Shown: positions 45,499-54,038 of the stretch, in pieces
Layout: the number at the start of each line of letters is the position of its first letter
Position numbering within the stretch: position 1 is the stretch's first letter
Assembly: GCF_015680705.1 (NCBI RefSeq)
Contig: NZ_JADNYP010000010.1
Location: 62,001-126,000, forward strand
Direction: 5' to 3'
Length of the DNA: 64,000 nucleotides
Source of the DNA: Pseudomonas fulva
GTDB lineage: Bacteria > Pseudomonadota > Gammaproteobacteria > Pseudomonadales > Pseudomonadaceae
Program-made: the position numbers and the translations under genes
The notes under the pieces: generated by a model
What the model was told of the DNA's origin: nothing
Databases searched by the model: none
Seen by the model: the letters and a program-made list of their open reading frames with translations, nothing else

Positions 45499-48192
45499 AT
45501 GAAAAGCCAACCCGATGCCGCCAGCCGTATGGTGGCCGAGGTCGTCACGCAGCTTCCCGTGCCTTCGCGGCTCGGGATGCTGCGTTTCGAGCGGCTCAAC
45601 GAGGCGAGCTGGGCCCTGCTCTATCTCGACCCGGCCTGCGAGCGGCAGTTCGGCCAGCCCGCCGCCGAATTGTGCGCGCTGGTCGGGTCGCCCTTCGCCA
45701 GCCTGATGGAGCCGGAGGCGCGTTACCGGCTGCATGACGAGATCCAGCTGCAGCTGGCCCATCGACCTTACTACCGAGTGCGCTACGCCTTGCACGTCGG
45801 TGCGGCGCCCATGCGCGTGCTGGAGGTTGGCGAGGCCTACAGGCAGCACGCCCGGCAACTGCTGCGTGGCTACCTGATGGTCCTCGACGATCAGTCGGGC
45901 GAGGCCCCCGAACCGGACGCCAGCGACCTGGAAACCCGCAACAATCGCCTGCAGCTCGCCTTGCAGATGAACCAGAACGTGCAGCAGGAGCAGCTCGAGC
46001 ACCTGGAGCGGATGCGCGCGCAGCAGGACCTCATCCTGCGCCTGGTTCGTCAGCGCTACAGCGCCAGCAATTCCCTCAGCGAGGCCGCCGAGCTGATCAC
46101 TCGCAGCGCCTGCGAGATCTACCGGGTCGACTGTGCCAGCCTCTGGCATCTCCATGGCCAGCGCCTCGAGCCGATCTCGTCCTGGAGCCGGGACACCCAG
46201 CAGCATCGCCTGCCCGATCCGCTCGATGTCAGCCGCTTCCCCGACTACCTCAATGCACTGCACGACAGCCGTGCCATCGATGCGCACAATGCCAGTCATG
46301 ACCCACGCACCCGCGATCTGGCCGACAGCCTCTTTACCTGCGAAAACACCGCCTTGCTCGACGCGGGCATCCGTGTCGACGGGCAAGTGGTGGGGGTGCT
46401 GTGCCTGGAGCAGACGGGCGTGCCGCGCGCCTGGCAATCCGACGAGATCGCTTTCGCCGGTGAGCTGGCCGATCAGTTCGCCCAGGTCATCACCAGTCAC
46501 AACCGCCGTGCGGCAGCCAGTGCCCTGCATCTGTTCCAACGCGCGGTGGAACAGAGCGCCAGCGCCTTCCTGCTGGTCAACCGCGACGGTGTGGTGGAGT
46601 ACGTCAACCCCAGTTTCACCGCCATCACCCAGTACAGCACCGAGGAAGTCCAGGGCCATCACCTGGCCGAACTGCCGGCGCTGGAAAACCTCAGCGAGCT
46701 GTTGTTCGACTCGCCTTCCAGCCTGGCCATGGGCAACAGCTGGCAAGGTGAATTCAAGAGCCGGCGCAAGAACCTCGAGCCGTACTGGGGGCAGCTGTCG
46801 ATCTCCAAGGTCTACGGCGACAATCGCGAGCTGACCCACTATATCGGCGTCTACGAGGACATCACCCAGAGCAAACTGGCCCAGCAGCGCATAGAGCGCC
46901 TGGCCTATACCGACAACCTCACCAACCTGGGCAACCGGCCGTCCTTCATCCGTAGCCTCGACGAGCGCTTCGCCCAGGACGGCGAGCGACCGATCTGCCT
47001 GCTGCTGGTCGATATCGACAACTTCAAGCGGATCAATGACAGCCTTGGCCACCAGACTGGCGACAAGCTGCTGGTCAGCCTGGCCCGGCGCCTGCGCAAC
47101 AGCCTCGAGCCAGGCGGCATCCTGGCGCGCTTCGCCAGCAACGAGTTCGCCGTGCTGCTCGACGATACCGTGCTCGAGCATGGCCAACAGATCGCCCAGC
47201 AGCTGCTGCGCACGCTCGACAAGCCGATGTTCGTCGACAACCAGTTGATCAACGTCACCGCCTCGGTGGGCCTGGCCTGCGCCCCCCTGCATGGCCGTGA
47301 CCCGCAAAGCCTGATGAAGAACGCCGGCCTGGCGCTGCACAAGGCCAAGGCCAACGGCAAGCACCAGGTCCAGGTATTCACCGAGGTGCTCAATGCCGAA
47401 GCCAGCTACAAGCTGTTCGTCGAGAACAACCTGCGCCGGGCGCTGACCCAGGACGAGCTCGAGGTGTTCTACCAGCCCAAGCTGTGCCTGCGCAGCGGTC
47501 GACTGCTTGGCCTCGAGGCGCTGCTGCGCTGGAATCACCCGGAGCGCGGCATGATCCGGCCAGACCAGTTCATCAGCGTGGCCGAGGAAACCGGGCTGAT
47601 CATTCCCATCGGCAAGTGGGTGCTCCGCCAGTCCTGCGCCATGAGCAAGCAGCTCGGCGCAGCCGGCCTGGGCAACCTGCACGTGGCGATCAACCTGTCG
47701 CCCAAGCAGTTTTCCGACCCGGAACTGGTGACTTCGATCGGCACCATCCTTGCCGAGGAGGCACTCCCCCCCCACCTGCTGGAGCTGGAACTGACCGAAG
47801 GACTGCTGCTCGAAGCCACCGAGGATACCCGCCGCCAGCTCGAGGAGCTCAAGCAGTTGGGCCTTACCTTGGCGATGGACGATTTCGGCACCGGCTATTC
47901 ATCCCTGAGCTACCTGAAGAAATTCCCGATCGACATCATCAAGATCGATCGCAGCTTCATCAGCGAAATCCCGGACAACCAGGACGACATGGAAATCACC
48001 TCGGCGGTGATCGCCATGGCGCACAACCTCAAGCTCAAGGTGGTCGCCGAAGGCATCGAGACGGCCGAGCAACTGGCCTTCCTGCGTCGCCATCGCTGCG
48101 ACGTGGGCCAGGGCTATCTGTTCGACCGGCCGATCCCCGGACGCGAACTGATCGACAGGCTCAGGCGCTATCCACGCGGCCCGGCGACCTGA
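45499..48192 (+). CDS. PAS-GAF-PAS-GGDEF-EAL cyclic-di-GMP protein
   Basis: An 897-residue soluble signalling protein. Order: PAS-like (about 20-130), GAF (about 175-335), PAS (about 345-465), GGDEF (about 470-630), EAL (about 640-890). The GGDEF signature reads RFASNEF near residue 545, so cyclase activity is unlikely. The EAL domain keeps LEALLRW (672), ELTEGLLLE, DDFGTGYSSL, KIDRSF and EGIET, so it should be an active phosphodiesterase degrading c-di-GMP. GAF and PAS parts would sense a ligand or redox state. It is monocistronic and follows aceEF. Confidence 0.93.
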   Translation: MKSQPDAASRMVAEVVTQLPVPSRLGMLRFERLNEASWALLYLDPACERQFGQPAAELCALVGSPFASLMEPEARYRLHDEIQLQLAHRPYYRVRYALHVGAAPMRVLEVGEAYRQHARQLLRGYLMVLDDQSGEAPEPDASDLETRNNRLQLALQMNQNVQQEQLEHLERMRAQQDLILRLVRQRYSASNSLSEAAELITRSACEIYRVDCASLWHLHGQRLEPISSWSRDTQQHRLPDPLDVSRFPDYLNALHDSRAIDAHNASHDPRTRDLADSLFTCENTALLDAGIRVDGQVVGVLCLEQTGVPRAWQSDEIAFAGELADQFAQVITSHNRRAAASALHLFQRAVEQSASAFLLVNRDGVVEYVNPSFTAITQYSTEEVQGHHLAELPALENLSELLFDSPSSLAMGNSWQGEFKSRRKNLEPYWGQLSISKVYGDNRELTHYIGVYEDITQSKLAQQRIERLAYTDNLTNLGNRPSFIRSLDERFAQDGERPICLLLVDIDNFKRINDSLGHQTGDKLLVSLARRLRNSLEPGGILARFASNEFAVLLDDTVLEHGQQIAQQLLRTLDKPMFVDNQLINVTASVGLACAPLHGRDPQSLMKNAGLALHKAKANGKHQVQVFTEVLNAEASYKLFVENNLRRALTQDELEVFYQPKLCLRSGRLLGLEALLRWNHPERGMIRPDQFISVAEETGLIIPIGKWVLRQSCAMSKQLGAAGLGNLHVAINLSPKQFSDPELVTSIGTILAEEALPPHLLELELTEGLLLEATEDTRRQLEELKQLGLTLAMDDFGTGYSSLSYLKKFPIDIIKIDRSFISEIPDNQDDMEITSAVIAMAHNLKLKVVAEGIETAEQLAFLRRHRCDVGQGYLFDRPIPGRELIDRLRRYPRGPAT

Positions 48193-48257
48193 CAGCAGCG
48201 CGACACTGGGGCACACTAGCGGTCTAATCCTATCGACCCGACTACAGAGGTACGGCC

Positions 48258-48923
48258 ATGGTCCTGCGTTCGGAAATCCTGGTGAACAAAAACGTCCTGC
48301 CTACCGCGGAACAGGCCCTGCCTGGCCGCGAGACACCGATGGTCCTGCCTGAGAAGCACTTCGTGTTCGAAGACACGCCCCTGCTTGGCCCTTTCTTCCA
48401 GAACGTCGATTTCGCCATCTTCGGCCTGGGCTGCTTCTGGGGCGCCGAGCGTCGCTTCTGGCAGCGCGAAGGCGTAGTGAGCACAGTGGTCGGCTATGCC
48501 GGCGGCTTCACCCCCAACCCCACCTACGAAGAAGTCTGCTCGGGCCTGACCGGGCACGCCGAAGTCGTGCTGGTGGTCTTCGACAAGGACAAGGTCAGCT
48601 ACCGTGAACTACTGGCCATGTTCTGGGAGCTGCACAACCCGACCCAAGGCATGCGCCAAGGCAACGATGTCGGCACCCAGTACCGCTCGGTGATCTACTG
48701 CACCAGCCCCGAGCAGCTGGAGCAGGCCCAGGCCAGCAAGGCCGAGTACCAGGCAGAGCTGGACAAGGCCGGCTTCGGCCAGATCACCACCGAGATCGAC
48801 CAGGCGCCGACAGTGTACTTCGCCGAGGCCTATCACCAGCAGTACCTGGCCAAGAACCCCAATGGCTACTGCGGTATCGGCGGCACCGGCATCTGCCTGC
48901 CGCCAAGCCTGCAAGGCAACTGA
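48258..48923 (+). CDS. msrA: Peptide methionine sulfoxide reductase MsrA
   Basis: Reduces the S-epimer of methionine sulfoxide in proteins with thioredoxin. A 221-residue protein with catalytic C59 in [14 protein letters not shown], the [21 protein letters not shown] block, [13 protein letters not shown] and the resolving cysteines in the C-terminal [13 protein letters not shown]. The extra 50 residues before the core are usual for gamma-proteobacterial MsrA. It is followed 10 bp later by the disrupted glutathione transferase gene. Confidence 0.97.
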   Translation: MVLRSEILVNKNVLPTAEQALPGRETPMVLPEKHFVFEDTPLLGPFFQNVDFAIFGLGCFWGAERRFWQREGVVSTVVGYAGGFTPNPTYEEVCSGLTGHAEVVLVVFDKDKVSYRELLAMFWELHNPTQGMRQGNDVGTQYRSVIYCTSPEQLEQAQASKAEYQAELDKAGFGQITTEIDQAPTVYFAEAYHQQYLAKNPNGYCGIGGTGICLPPSLQGN

Positions 48924-48933
48924 GGAACCGGGC

Positions 48934-49557
48934 ATGACCTGCATGACGCTGTTCCATTCGCCCTTGTCGCCCTTCGTGCGCAAGGTCATGGTCGTGCTGT
49001 ACGAGACCGGCCAACAGGACCGTGTCACCCTGCAGCCGGTCAATATCAGCCCCGTCCGTGGCGACGAGCGATTGAATCGAGACAACCCGATCGGCAAGAT
49101 CCCGGCCTTGCGACTGGCTGACGGCACCGTGCTGCACGACAGCCGGGTGATCTGCGAATACCTGGATCTGCAACATGTAGGCAACCCATTGATTCCGCGC
49201 GAGGGCCTGGCGCGCTGACGGCGCCTGACCCTGGCGTCCCAGGCCGACGCGCTGACGGATGCGGCGGTCTCGACCCGTTACGAGACCTTCCTGCGCCCTG
49301 AAGACAAACGCTGGGCTGGCTGGGTCGAAGCACAGGGCGAGAAGATTCGTCGGGGTCTGGCCGATCTGGAGCGCGAGCACCTGGCGGAACTGGCGTCGGC
49401 CTTCGATATTGCCGCCATTGGTGTTGCCTGCGCGTTAGGCTACCTGGACCTGCGCCAACCCGATTTCGGTTGGCGCGAACGCCAGCCGGGGCTGGCGCAG
49501 TGGTATGCGCAGGTATCCGAACGCCCTTCGCTGGTGGCGACGGCGCCGGTTGTCTAG
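48934..49557 (+). pseudogene. Glutathione S-transferase family gene interrupted by one in-frame TGA
   Basis: Reading from ATG 48934 gives an N-terminal thioredoxin-like half (LFHSPLSPFVRKVMVVLYE; NPIGKIPALRLADGTVLHDSRVI; ending NPLIPREGLAR) and then TGA at 49216-49218. The same frame continues without any shift as RRLTLASQADALTDAAVSTR and on through the helical GST domain to TAG at 49555-49557. Total length would be 207 residues, normal for the family. In GSTs this position is usually Trp (RWRRLTLA), so TGG to TGA explains it with one base change. The stop is followed by C, a leaky context, so some readthrough is possible. A sequencing error is the main alternative. Confidence 0.85.
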
Positions 49558-49761
49558 GCGGCCCAATGGCAGTTGGCAGCGCCCTGAGCAGGCGCCGGAA
49601 GCAGGCTGGAAGCCGTACGACCGGGCGTAGGCGGTCGCAGTGACGCGATGGGCGCGAAGCAGCCGCTGAGTCGCGCCGACAACCCGAACATTGCCCTTGC
49701 GTACCACCCACCTAGGGCCCGCCTTGCAACGGGCAATCAAGGCGCCTTTGCGGCGGCGTTC

Positions 49762-50262
49762 TCAACAATCCGGCTTGTCCGCCGTATATCGCCGCGCCGG
49801 GTCCACCGCCGCCTTGAACTCGCGCAGCGCCTTGGCGCCGATCAGTAGCGGATAATTGAAGCTGCTGCGGTCGGTCAAGTTCACCTCGACCGTGCGCTTC
49901 ACGTCCCCCAGGCACAGCTCCAGCTCGACCACCGGCCGCTTCGCCGCTTCGGCGGCCTCGCCTTCTTCGTCCTCGTCGGCCCGGCTCTTGATCTTGCTGA
50001 TGCGTGCCAGCCTGTGCTCGTAGACCTTGCCATCGGCGTCCCGAGTGGCCAGCCGGAAACGAACCCAATCTTCACCCTCACGGGTGAAGCGCTCGATGTC
50101 CTTTGCCGACAGCGACGCGGTCAAGGCACCGGTATCCATCTTCGCCTTCAGCGTCTGGCCGATCTCCGGCAGGCCAATGTATTCGTAACGCCCATAAAGG
50201 GTCGGATCGGCAGCCATGACCGGTAGGGCCAACAGTGACAACAGAGCGAACATTGCTTTCAC
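49762..50262 (-). CDS. Periplasmic retropepsin-like protein (RimK-associated zinc-protease family)
   Basis: A 166-residue protein with a signal peptide (MKAMFALLSLLALPVMAADP, cleavage near residue 18). An aspartic-protease-like domain follows, with D43-T44-G45 in KMDTGALTASL. YPLLIGAKAL and the ending DPARRYTADKPDC are typical of the family once called ATP-dependent zinc proteases (PF05618-like). A charged insert DEDEEGEAAEAAKR lies near 106. The substrate is unknown. Confidence 0.85.
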   Translation of the reverse strand: MKAMFALLSLLALPVMAADPTLYGRYEYIGLPEIGQTLKAKMDTGALTASLSAKDIERFTREGEDWVRFRLATRDADGKVYEHRLARISKIKSRADEDEEGEAAEAAKRPVVELELCLGDVKRTVEVNLTDRSSFNYPLLIGAKALREFKAAVDPARRYTADKPDC

Positions 50263-50498
50263 GAGATACGCTTCCTTGAGACAAGACAGGGGTTGGACGT
50301 CAGCGGCAGCGGCAAGTTTTCGGGCGCACGCAGCAAGCTTGTCGGCAGCCGTTGCCAGCGAACGCAGGGCGAACGATGCCGAGCTTATCGATCACAATGT
50401 GAAACATTTGTTTCTACCGTCCGGCTCGGCCTATTTGGCGTGCCGCCGGGCGATGCTTATCATGGCCGATCGCTAACGTCCTACAACAAGAGTCCCCT

Positions 50499-51386
50499 AT
50501 GCGTCGCCTGTTCACCGGCATCTTCGTCACCCTCCTGCTGTTGCTCAATACCCTCGTGCTGATCTGCCCGCTGCTGGTCTTCGCCCTGCTCAAGCTGGTC
50601 CTGCCGTCTCGCGGCCGGGACCTGGCCTCGCGCGCGGTCATGTGGGTCGCGCAAACCTGGGCCGCGATCGACCGGCTGATCTTTGCCTGGTGCATCCCGA
50701 CGCGCTGGGACATCCGTGGTGTCGAGAAGCTGCGCCTGGATACTTCCTACCTGGCAGTCAGCAATCATCAAAGCTGGGTCGACATCCCCGCGCTGATGGA
50801 AAGCCTCAACCGACGCGTGCCGTTCTTCAAGTTCTTCCTGAAGAAGGAACTGATCTGGGTCCCCTTGCTCGGCCTGGCCTGGTGGGGTCTGGACTACCCC
50901 TTCATGAAACGCTACAGCAAGGCCTTTCTGGACAAACACCCGCATCTCAAGGGCAAGGACCTGGAAATCACCAAGGCCGCGTGCGAACTGTTCAAGCGCC
51001 AGCCGGTCACCGTGGTCAACTATCTCGAAGGCACGCGCTTCACCGAAACCAAGCGCAAGGTCCAGCAGTCGCCCTACCGCCACCTGCTCAAGCCAAAGGC
51101 CGGTGGCGTCGCCTTCGTGCTGGCCGCGCTGGGCGAACAGCTCGATGCCTTGCTCGATGTGACCATCGTCTATCCAGGCGATCGTGCGCCGGGGTTCTGG
51201 GATCTGCTCAGGGGTGCCATCCCCAAGGTGATCGTGGACATCCAGGTGCGTGAACTCGATCCGAGCCTGTGGGCCGGCGACTACGAGAGCGATCCGGTGT
51301 TTCGCCAGGCCGTGCAGGACTGGGTGAATGGCCTGTGGCAAGAGAAAGACCTGCGGATCGAGCGATTGCGCGCAGAGCTGCGTTGA
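50499..51386 (+). CDS. PlsC-type acyltransferase (YihG-like)
   Basis: A 295-residue membrane-bound lysophospholipid-type acyltransferase. It has an N-terminal transmembrane stretch (TGIFVTLLLLLNTLVLICPLL, about 6-32), the NHQSWVD motif at 89-95 in place of HX4D, FFLKKELIWVPLLG and EGTRFT near 175. It most resembles E. coli YihG, which puts polyunsaturated or other acyl chains on phospholipid. The natural substrate here is unknown. The 236-bp gap upstream holds no other gene I can support. Confidence 0.9.
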   Translation: MRRLFTGIFVTLLLLLNTLVLICPLLVFALLKLVLPSRGRDLASRAVMWVAQTWAAIDRLIFAWCIPTRWDIRGVEKLRLDTSYLAVSNHQSWVDIPALMESLNRRVPFFKFFLKKELIWVPLLGLAWWGLDYPFMKRYSKAFLDKHPHLKGKDLEITKAACELFKRQPVTVVNYLEGTRFTETKRKVQQSPYRHLLKPKAGGVAFVLAALGEQLDALLDVTIVYPGDRAPGFWDLLRGAIPKVIVDIQVRELDPSLWAGDYESDPVFRQAVQDWVNGLWQEKDLRIERLRAELR

Positions 51387-51424
51387 GTCGTTGCCCGTCC
51401 AGAAGGCCAGGCGTCAGACGACGC

Positions 51425-51994
51425 TCAAACCGATGGCCCGGCAGCCGGCGCGGACCACAAGGCCCCCAGGCTCTGCAGCAGCGAACCGGCAATGCCCTGC
51501 TGCGCCAGGTACTGCAGGAGCAGCGGTGCGAATTGGTCGATCATTGCCCCATCCATCTCCAGCGCCTTGAAGGCGCTGACCAGATCATCGAGGTCCCCGA
51601 CATTGCCCAAGGCGTTGGCGAGGGGCAACCGTCGCTGGCTGTTCTGGCCGAGCAGCTCGTCCAACCCTCGTAGCCCACCGAAGGCGTTGACGGTGGCGAG
51701 CATGTCCAGTCCAGGGGCCGCCTCGATGAGCTGGTTGTACTGGGTCTCGTCCAGGTTGTTGCGTGCCATGCCAAGCATCGCACTCGCACCACCCAGCGCC
51801 TGTTCAGGCGTGACCTTGAGCTCGCTGCCAAGCACATTGAGCAATCGCGCCGAGGCCAGCGGTGTCTGGACCGAGGCTTCGTGGCCGCTCTGGTTCTGCA
51901 TGCTGGAGACGACCTGTAGCGCATCGTTTGGATCGAAGGCAAAGACTGAACTTGCAACCATGCTCATCAGAGCTGCCGGGATGAAGGCTTTCAT
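51425..51994 (-). CDS. DUF2780-type secreted protein
   Basis: A 189-residue exported protein: signal peptide (KAFIPAALMSMVASSVFAF, cleavage near 20) then a helical, Leu/Ala/Gly-rich domain with LGMARNNLDETQYNQL and FGGLRGLDELLG, features of the DUF2780 family. Function unknown. ATG 51994 was chosen for the signal peptide and AGAGGT site; ten further codons upstream add nothing. It converges with the acyltransferase gene (38 bp apart). Confidence 0.85.
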   Translation of the reverse strand: MKAFIPAALMSMVASSVFAFDPNDALQVVSSMQNQSGHEASVQTPLASARLLNVLGSELKVTPEQALGGASAMLGMARNNLDETQYNQLIEAAPGLDMLATVNAFGGLRGLDELLGQNSQRRLPLANALGNVGDLDDLVSAFKALEMDGAMIDQFAPLLLQYLAQQGIAGSLLQSLGALWSAPAAGPSV

Positions 51995-52415
51995 CGTAAG
52001 ACCTCTATCGGCCGTAACGGCCAAGTAAACGAGGCGTATGACTCAATCACGAAATGATTGTTCACCCCATCCGTCGATAGGGGCGTGTATGAAAATTCGC
52101 CGAGCGGCGATCAGGCAAGGCGAAAACAGGCGAGCAAGCTTAGTTTACAGGTTGCAAATGAACACGCCGAGCCTGTTTCAGCGCAGCATTGTCGCGCAGG
52201 TGCTTTTCTTACAAAGCCTAGACAAGCAGCTCACGACACTCCTAAATTCCGAATCCGGCAACGCCCAGAACTCTCTCATCTCAACCTTCTCTTCAAACCA
52301 ACTAAACGACTGATATTTCTACCAGTTGCAAAGCACCTGTATAAAGGAGAAGCTCAAGTTTGAATTTAGTCTCCGCTTCATTCCTAGAGCGCATCAAGCG
52401 CCAAGGAGTCGCCCC
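51995..52415. other. AT-richer gap before the orphan RHS gene
   Basis: A 421-bp stretch with clearly lower GC than the flanks. It contains a perfect inverted repeat CAATCA-CGAAA-TGATTG (52044-52060), which may be an operator. Two short overlapping frames (52038-52313 and 52058-52363) have no recognisable product. It probably is the left edge of the acquired RHS segment. Confidence 0.5.
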
Positions 52416-53363
52416 ATGGCAAACACAGAAAGTAATGAAATCTATTTCTATGAAGGCGTTCAACTCATTACCGTGCATCAATCCCAAAGCAAACATAGCA
52501 TCATGCGCGGCCTGGAGGCGCTTTTAGCCGAGCTAGACGACACCGGGCATGCCAAACTATTGGTCATCAACAGCAGCAACTCTGTCATACAAACCAACCA
52601 CCAGCACAGGCGGATACCTAAAAATTATACTGCCTATGGCTACGTGCACGAACAGCACGAGGAAACATCCCTGATCAGTTTCAACGGGGAGCGAAGAATG
52701 CCCATCCTGGGATACTATATGCTCGGCAATGGGGCTCGCGCCTTCAATCCTGTCCTGATGCGTTTTCAATCATCCGATAACCTGAGCCCATTCCAAGAAG
52801 GCGGCATCAATTCATACAGCTACTGCCTTGGCGACCCTATCAATTTTTCAGACCCTAGCGGACACGTGGCAACCTCTTTACTTGCCAGCAGGTTCAGGCT
52901 CTCTCGCTCCAGGCCAGCGGATGCCTTCACTCATCCACACAGACGATTCTTGTCAGTTTTATCTGGCCATACAGGCGCACCTCCCGCTTATGCTGAACTG
53001 GATCTGTCCAAGAGGTTATCTCCACCCCTCTATGACGCTGCTTTGCCCCCTTACACCCAGCTGCCCGGACCTAACGAACGTCGCTTGATTGTTCCAGAGT
53101 ACTCAGCGGGATCGACTTGGGAAAAGCCCAAGGAAGACCCACCTAAGTACTTCGCTAACCCGCCTCGTTCGGCAGCACAGCAGAGTCGCGTCAGGAGCGA
53201 GCGGTTAATCCAAGACGAGCTGAATGAAAATATGACTGAACTGAGAGCCCAATTACGCAGAAACCTTCGCGTCAGGAACAGATTACAAGCTCGGGAAATG
53301 CCTGTTCCGGCGTCCATCACTCGGACGATCAGCGACATACAAGCCGTGCTGCGTGGGGGCTAA
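52416..53363 (+). CDS. Orphan RHS-repeat-associated core protein with variable C-terminus
   Basis: A 315-residue protein. Residues 1-88 are the short N-terminal region common to small Pseudomonas RHS orphans (IYFYEGVQLITVHQSQSK). Residues 89-150 are the RHS-associated core (FNGERRMPILGYYMLGNG; FNPVLMRFQSSDNLSPF; YCLGDPINFSDPSGH). Residues 151-315 are a variable tail with Pro-rich and Arg-rich segments (PPRSAAQQSRVRSERL) that I cannot assign. Full RHS toxins carry the toxin after the DPSGH end of the core, so the tail may be a toxin, or a degraded one. AAGGAG lies before ATG 52416. Codon use is AT-richer than the genome. No immunity gene is evident. Confidence 0.8.
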   Translation: MANTESNEIYFYEGVQLITVHQSQSKHSIMRGLEALLAELDDTGHAKLLVINSSNSVIQTNHQHRRIPKNYTAYGYVHEQHEETSLISFNGERRMPILGYYMLGNGARAFNPVLMRFQSSDNLSPFQEGGINSYSYCLGDPINFSDPSGHVATSLLASRFRLSRSRPADAFTHPHRRFLSVLSGHTGAPPAYAELDLSKRLSPPLYDAALPPYTQLPGPNERRLIVPEYSAGSTWEKPKEDPPKYFANPPRSAAQQSRVRSERLIQDELNENMTELRAQLRRNLRVRNRLQAREMPVPASITRTISDIQAVLRGG

Positions 53364-53478
53364 TAGGTTCGATCATGCTCCAGCACATCAGCGTGAAGCA
53401 TCGAACATCATCTCTATTGTATTAACGGCACTCACAACCCTGAGGATGGCCTTCGCTGAGGCGGAGCATTCGAAGCGA

Positions 53479-53501
53479 GTAGCCGCCGAATACGCGGCTA
53501 C
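53479..53501. terminator. Hairpin between the two RHS-type loci
   Basis: GTAGCCGC and GCGGCTAC form a perfect 8-bp stem with a 7-base loop about 115 bp past the RHS gene. There is no T-tract, so a terminator role is only a guess. Confidence 0.4.
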
Positions 53502-53626
53502 CGCCTGACCTGCTCCTGTTCGTCTCATCTCATAACGCTAAGCCAACAGCTCTGCCAGCTGCCTGACTCCTAGCGAACCAAGACACGGGTGCAGCACCGC
53601 ATGCTTATTCACTGGAGGGACAAGAC

Positions 53627-53963
53627 ATGATGAGAAATTCCGATCCGGTGCAGTTTTTCTATCAGGCTGGAAAGCTCGTCACCGTCCGACAAAGCGACCA
53701 ATACCGCGCGCTCCTTCACCATGCAGAAATACCGCTCGCGGAACTGCATGTGAGCGACACTGGCGAGACGGGTCCGCTCGCCACGCATGACAAGGACGCG
53801 GTACCGGCCGTGCAGCAAGGGGGCGAAAAGGACGCGCATGCCTTCCCAGCCCATGGTCACGACCCGAGCCTGGTCTTGCGCCGCTCGACGCTTGGTTAAC
53901 GGCGATGGCTTCGGCCCTGGCGCGAGTGGATATCCGCTGGGCATGAGCAGAGTGTACAGCTCG
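53627..53963 (+). pseudogene. Truncated, frameshifted RHS N-terminal relic
   Basis: A 90-codon frame (53627-53899) with a strong GGAGGGA site encodes FFYQAGKLVTVRQSDQYRA and AHGHDPSLV, the standard N-terminal part of small Pseudomonas RHS proteins. It stops at STLG-TAA. In the next frame the core resumes as NGDGFGPGASGYPLGMSRVY, matching the expected GFNGDGLDPxTGxYPLGxxRxY pattern. A two-base deletion at about 53895 explains the break. After 53963 the RHS core is lost and the fdhA terminator follows. It is a dead paralogue of the RHS gene upstream, unless the 90-residue form has its own role. Confidence 0.75.
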
Positions 53964-53996
53964 GACCTGGCAGTTGAAGCCCGTCGGCGGATGGAA

Positions 53997-54025
53997 AACG
54001 AGCCCCTCGCTTCGAGGGGCTCGTT
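53997..54025 (-). terminator. Intrinsic terminator of fdhA
   Basis: AACGAGCCCCTCG and CGAGGGGCTCGTT form a perfect 13-bp stem with a 3-base loop. On the minus strand it is followed by TTCC after a TTTT run, 14 bp past the fdhA stop. Confidence 0.85.
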
Positions 54026-54038
54026 GACTAGGCGCTCG

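Noticed and set aside
45484..47775. 763-codon antisense frame under the GGDEF/EAL gene
   Set aside because: A shadow of high GC3 codons; the sense protein has five clear domains.
49216..49218. TGA in the GST gene as a selenocysteine codon
   Set aside because: The position is normally Trp, it is outside the active site, and no SECIS-like hairpin follows directly.
52038..52313. 91-codon frame in the AT-richer gap before the RHS gene
   Set aside because: No ribosome site or family resemblance; it overlaps a second equally poor frame.
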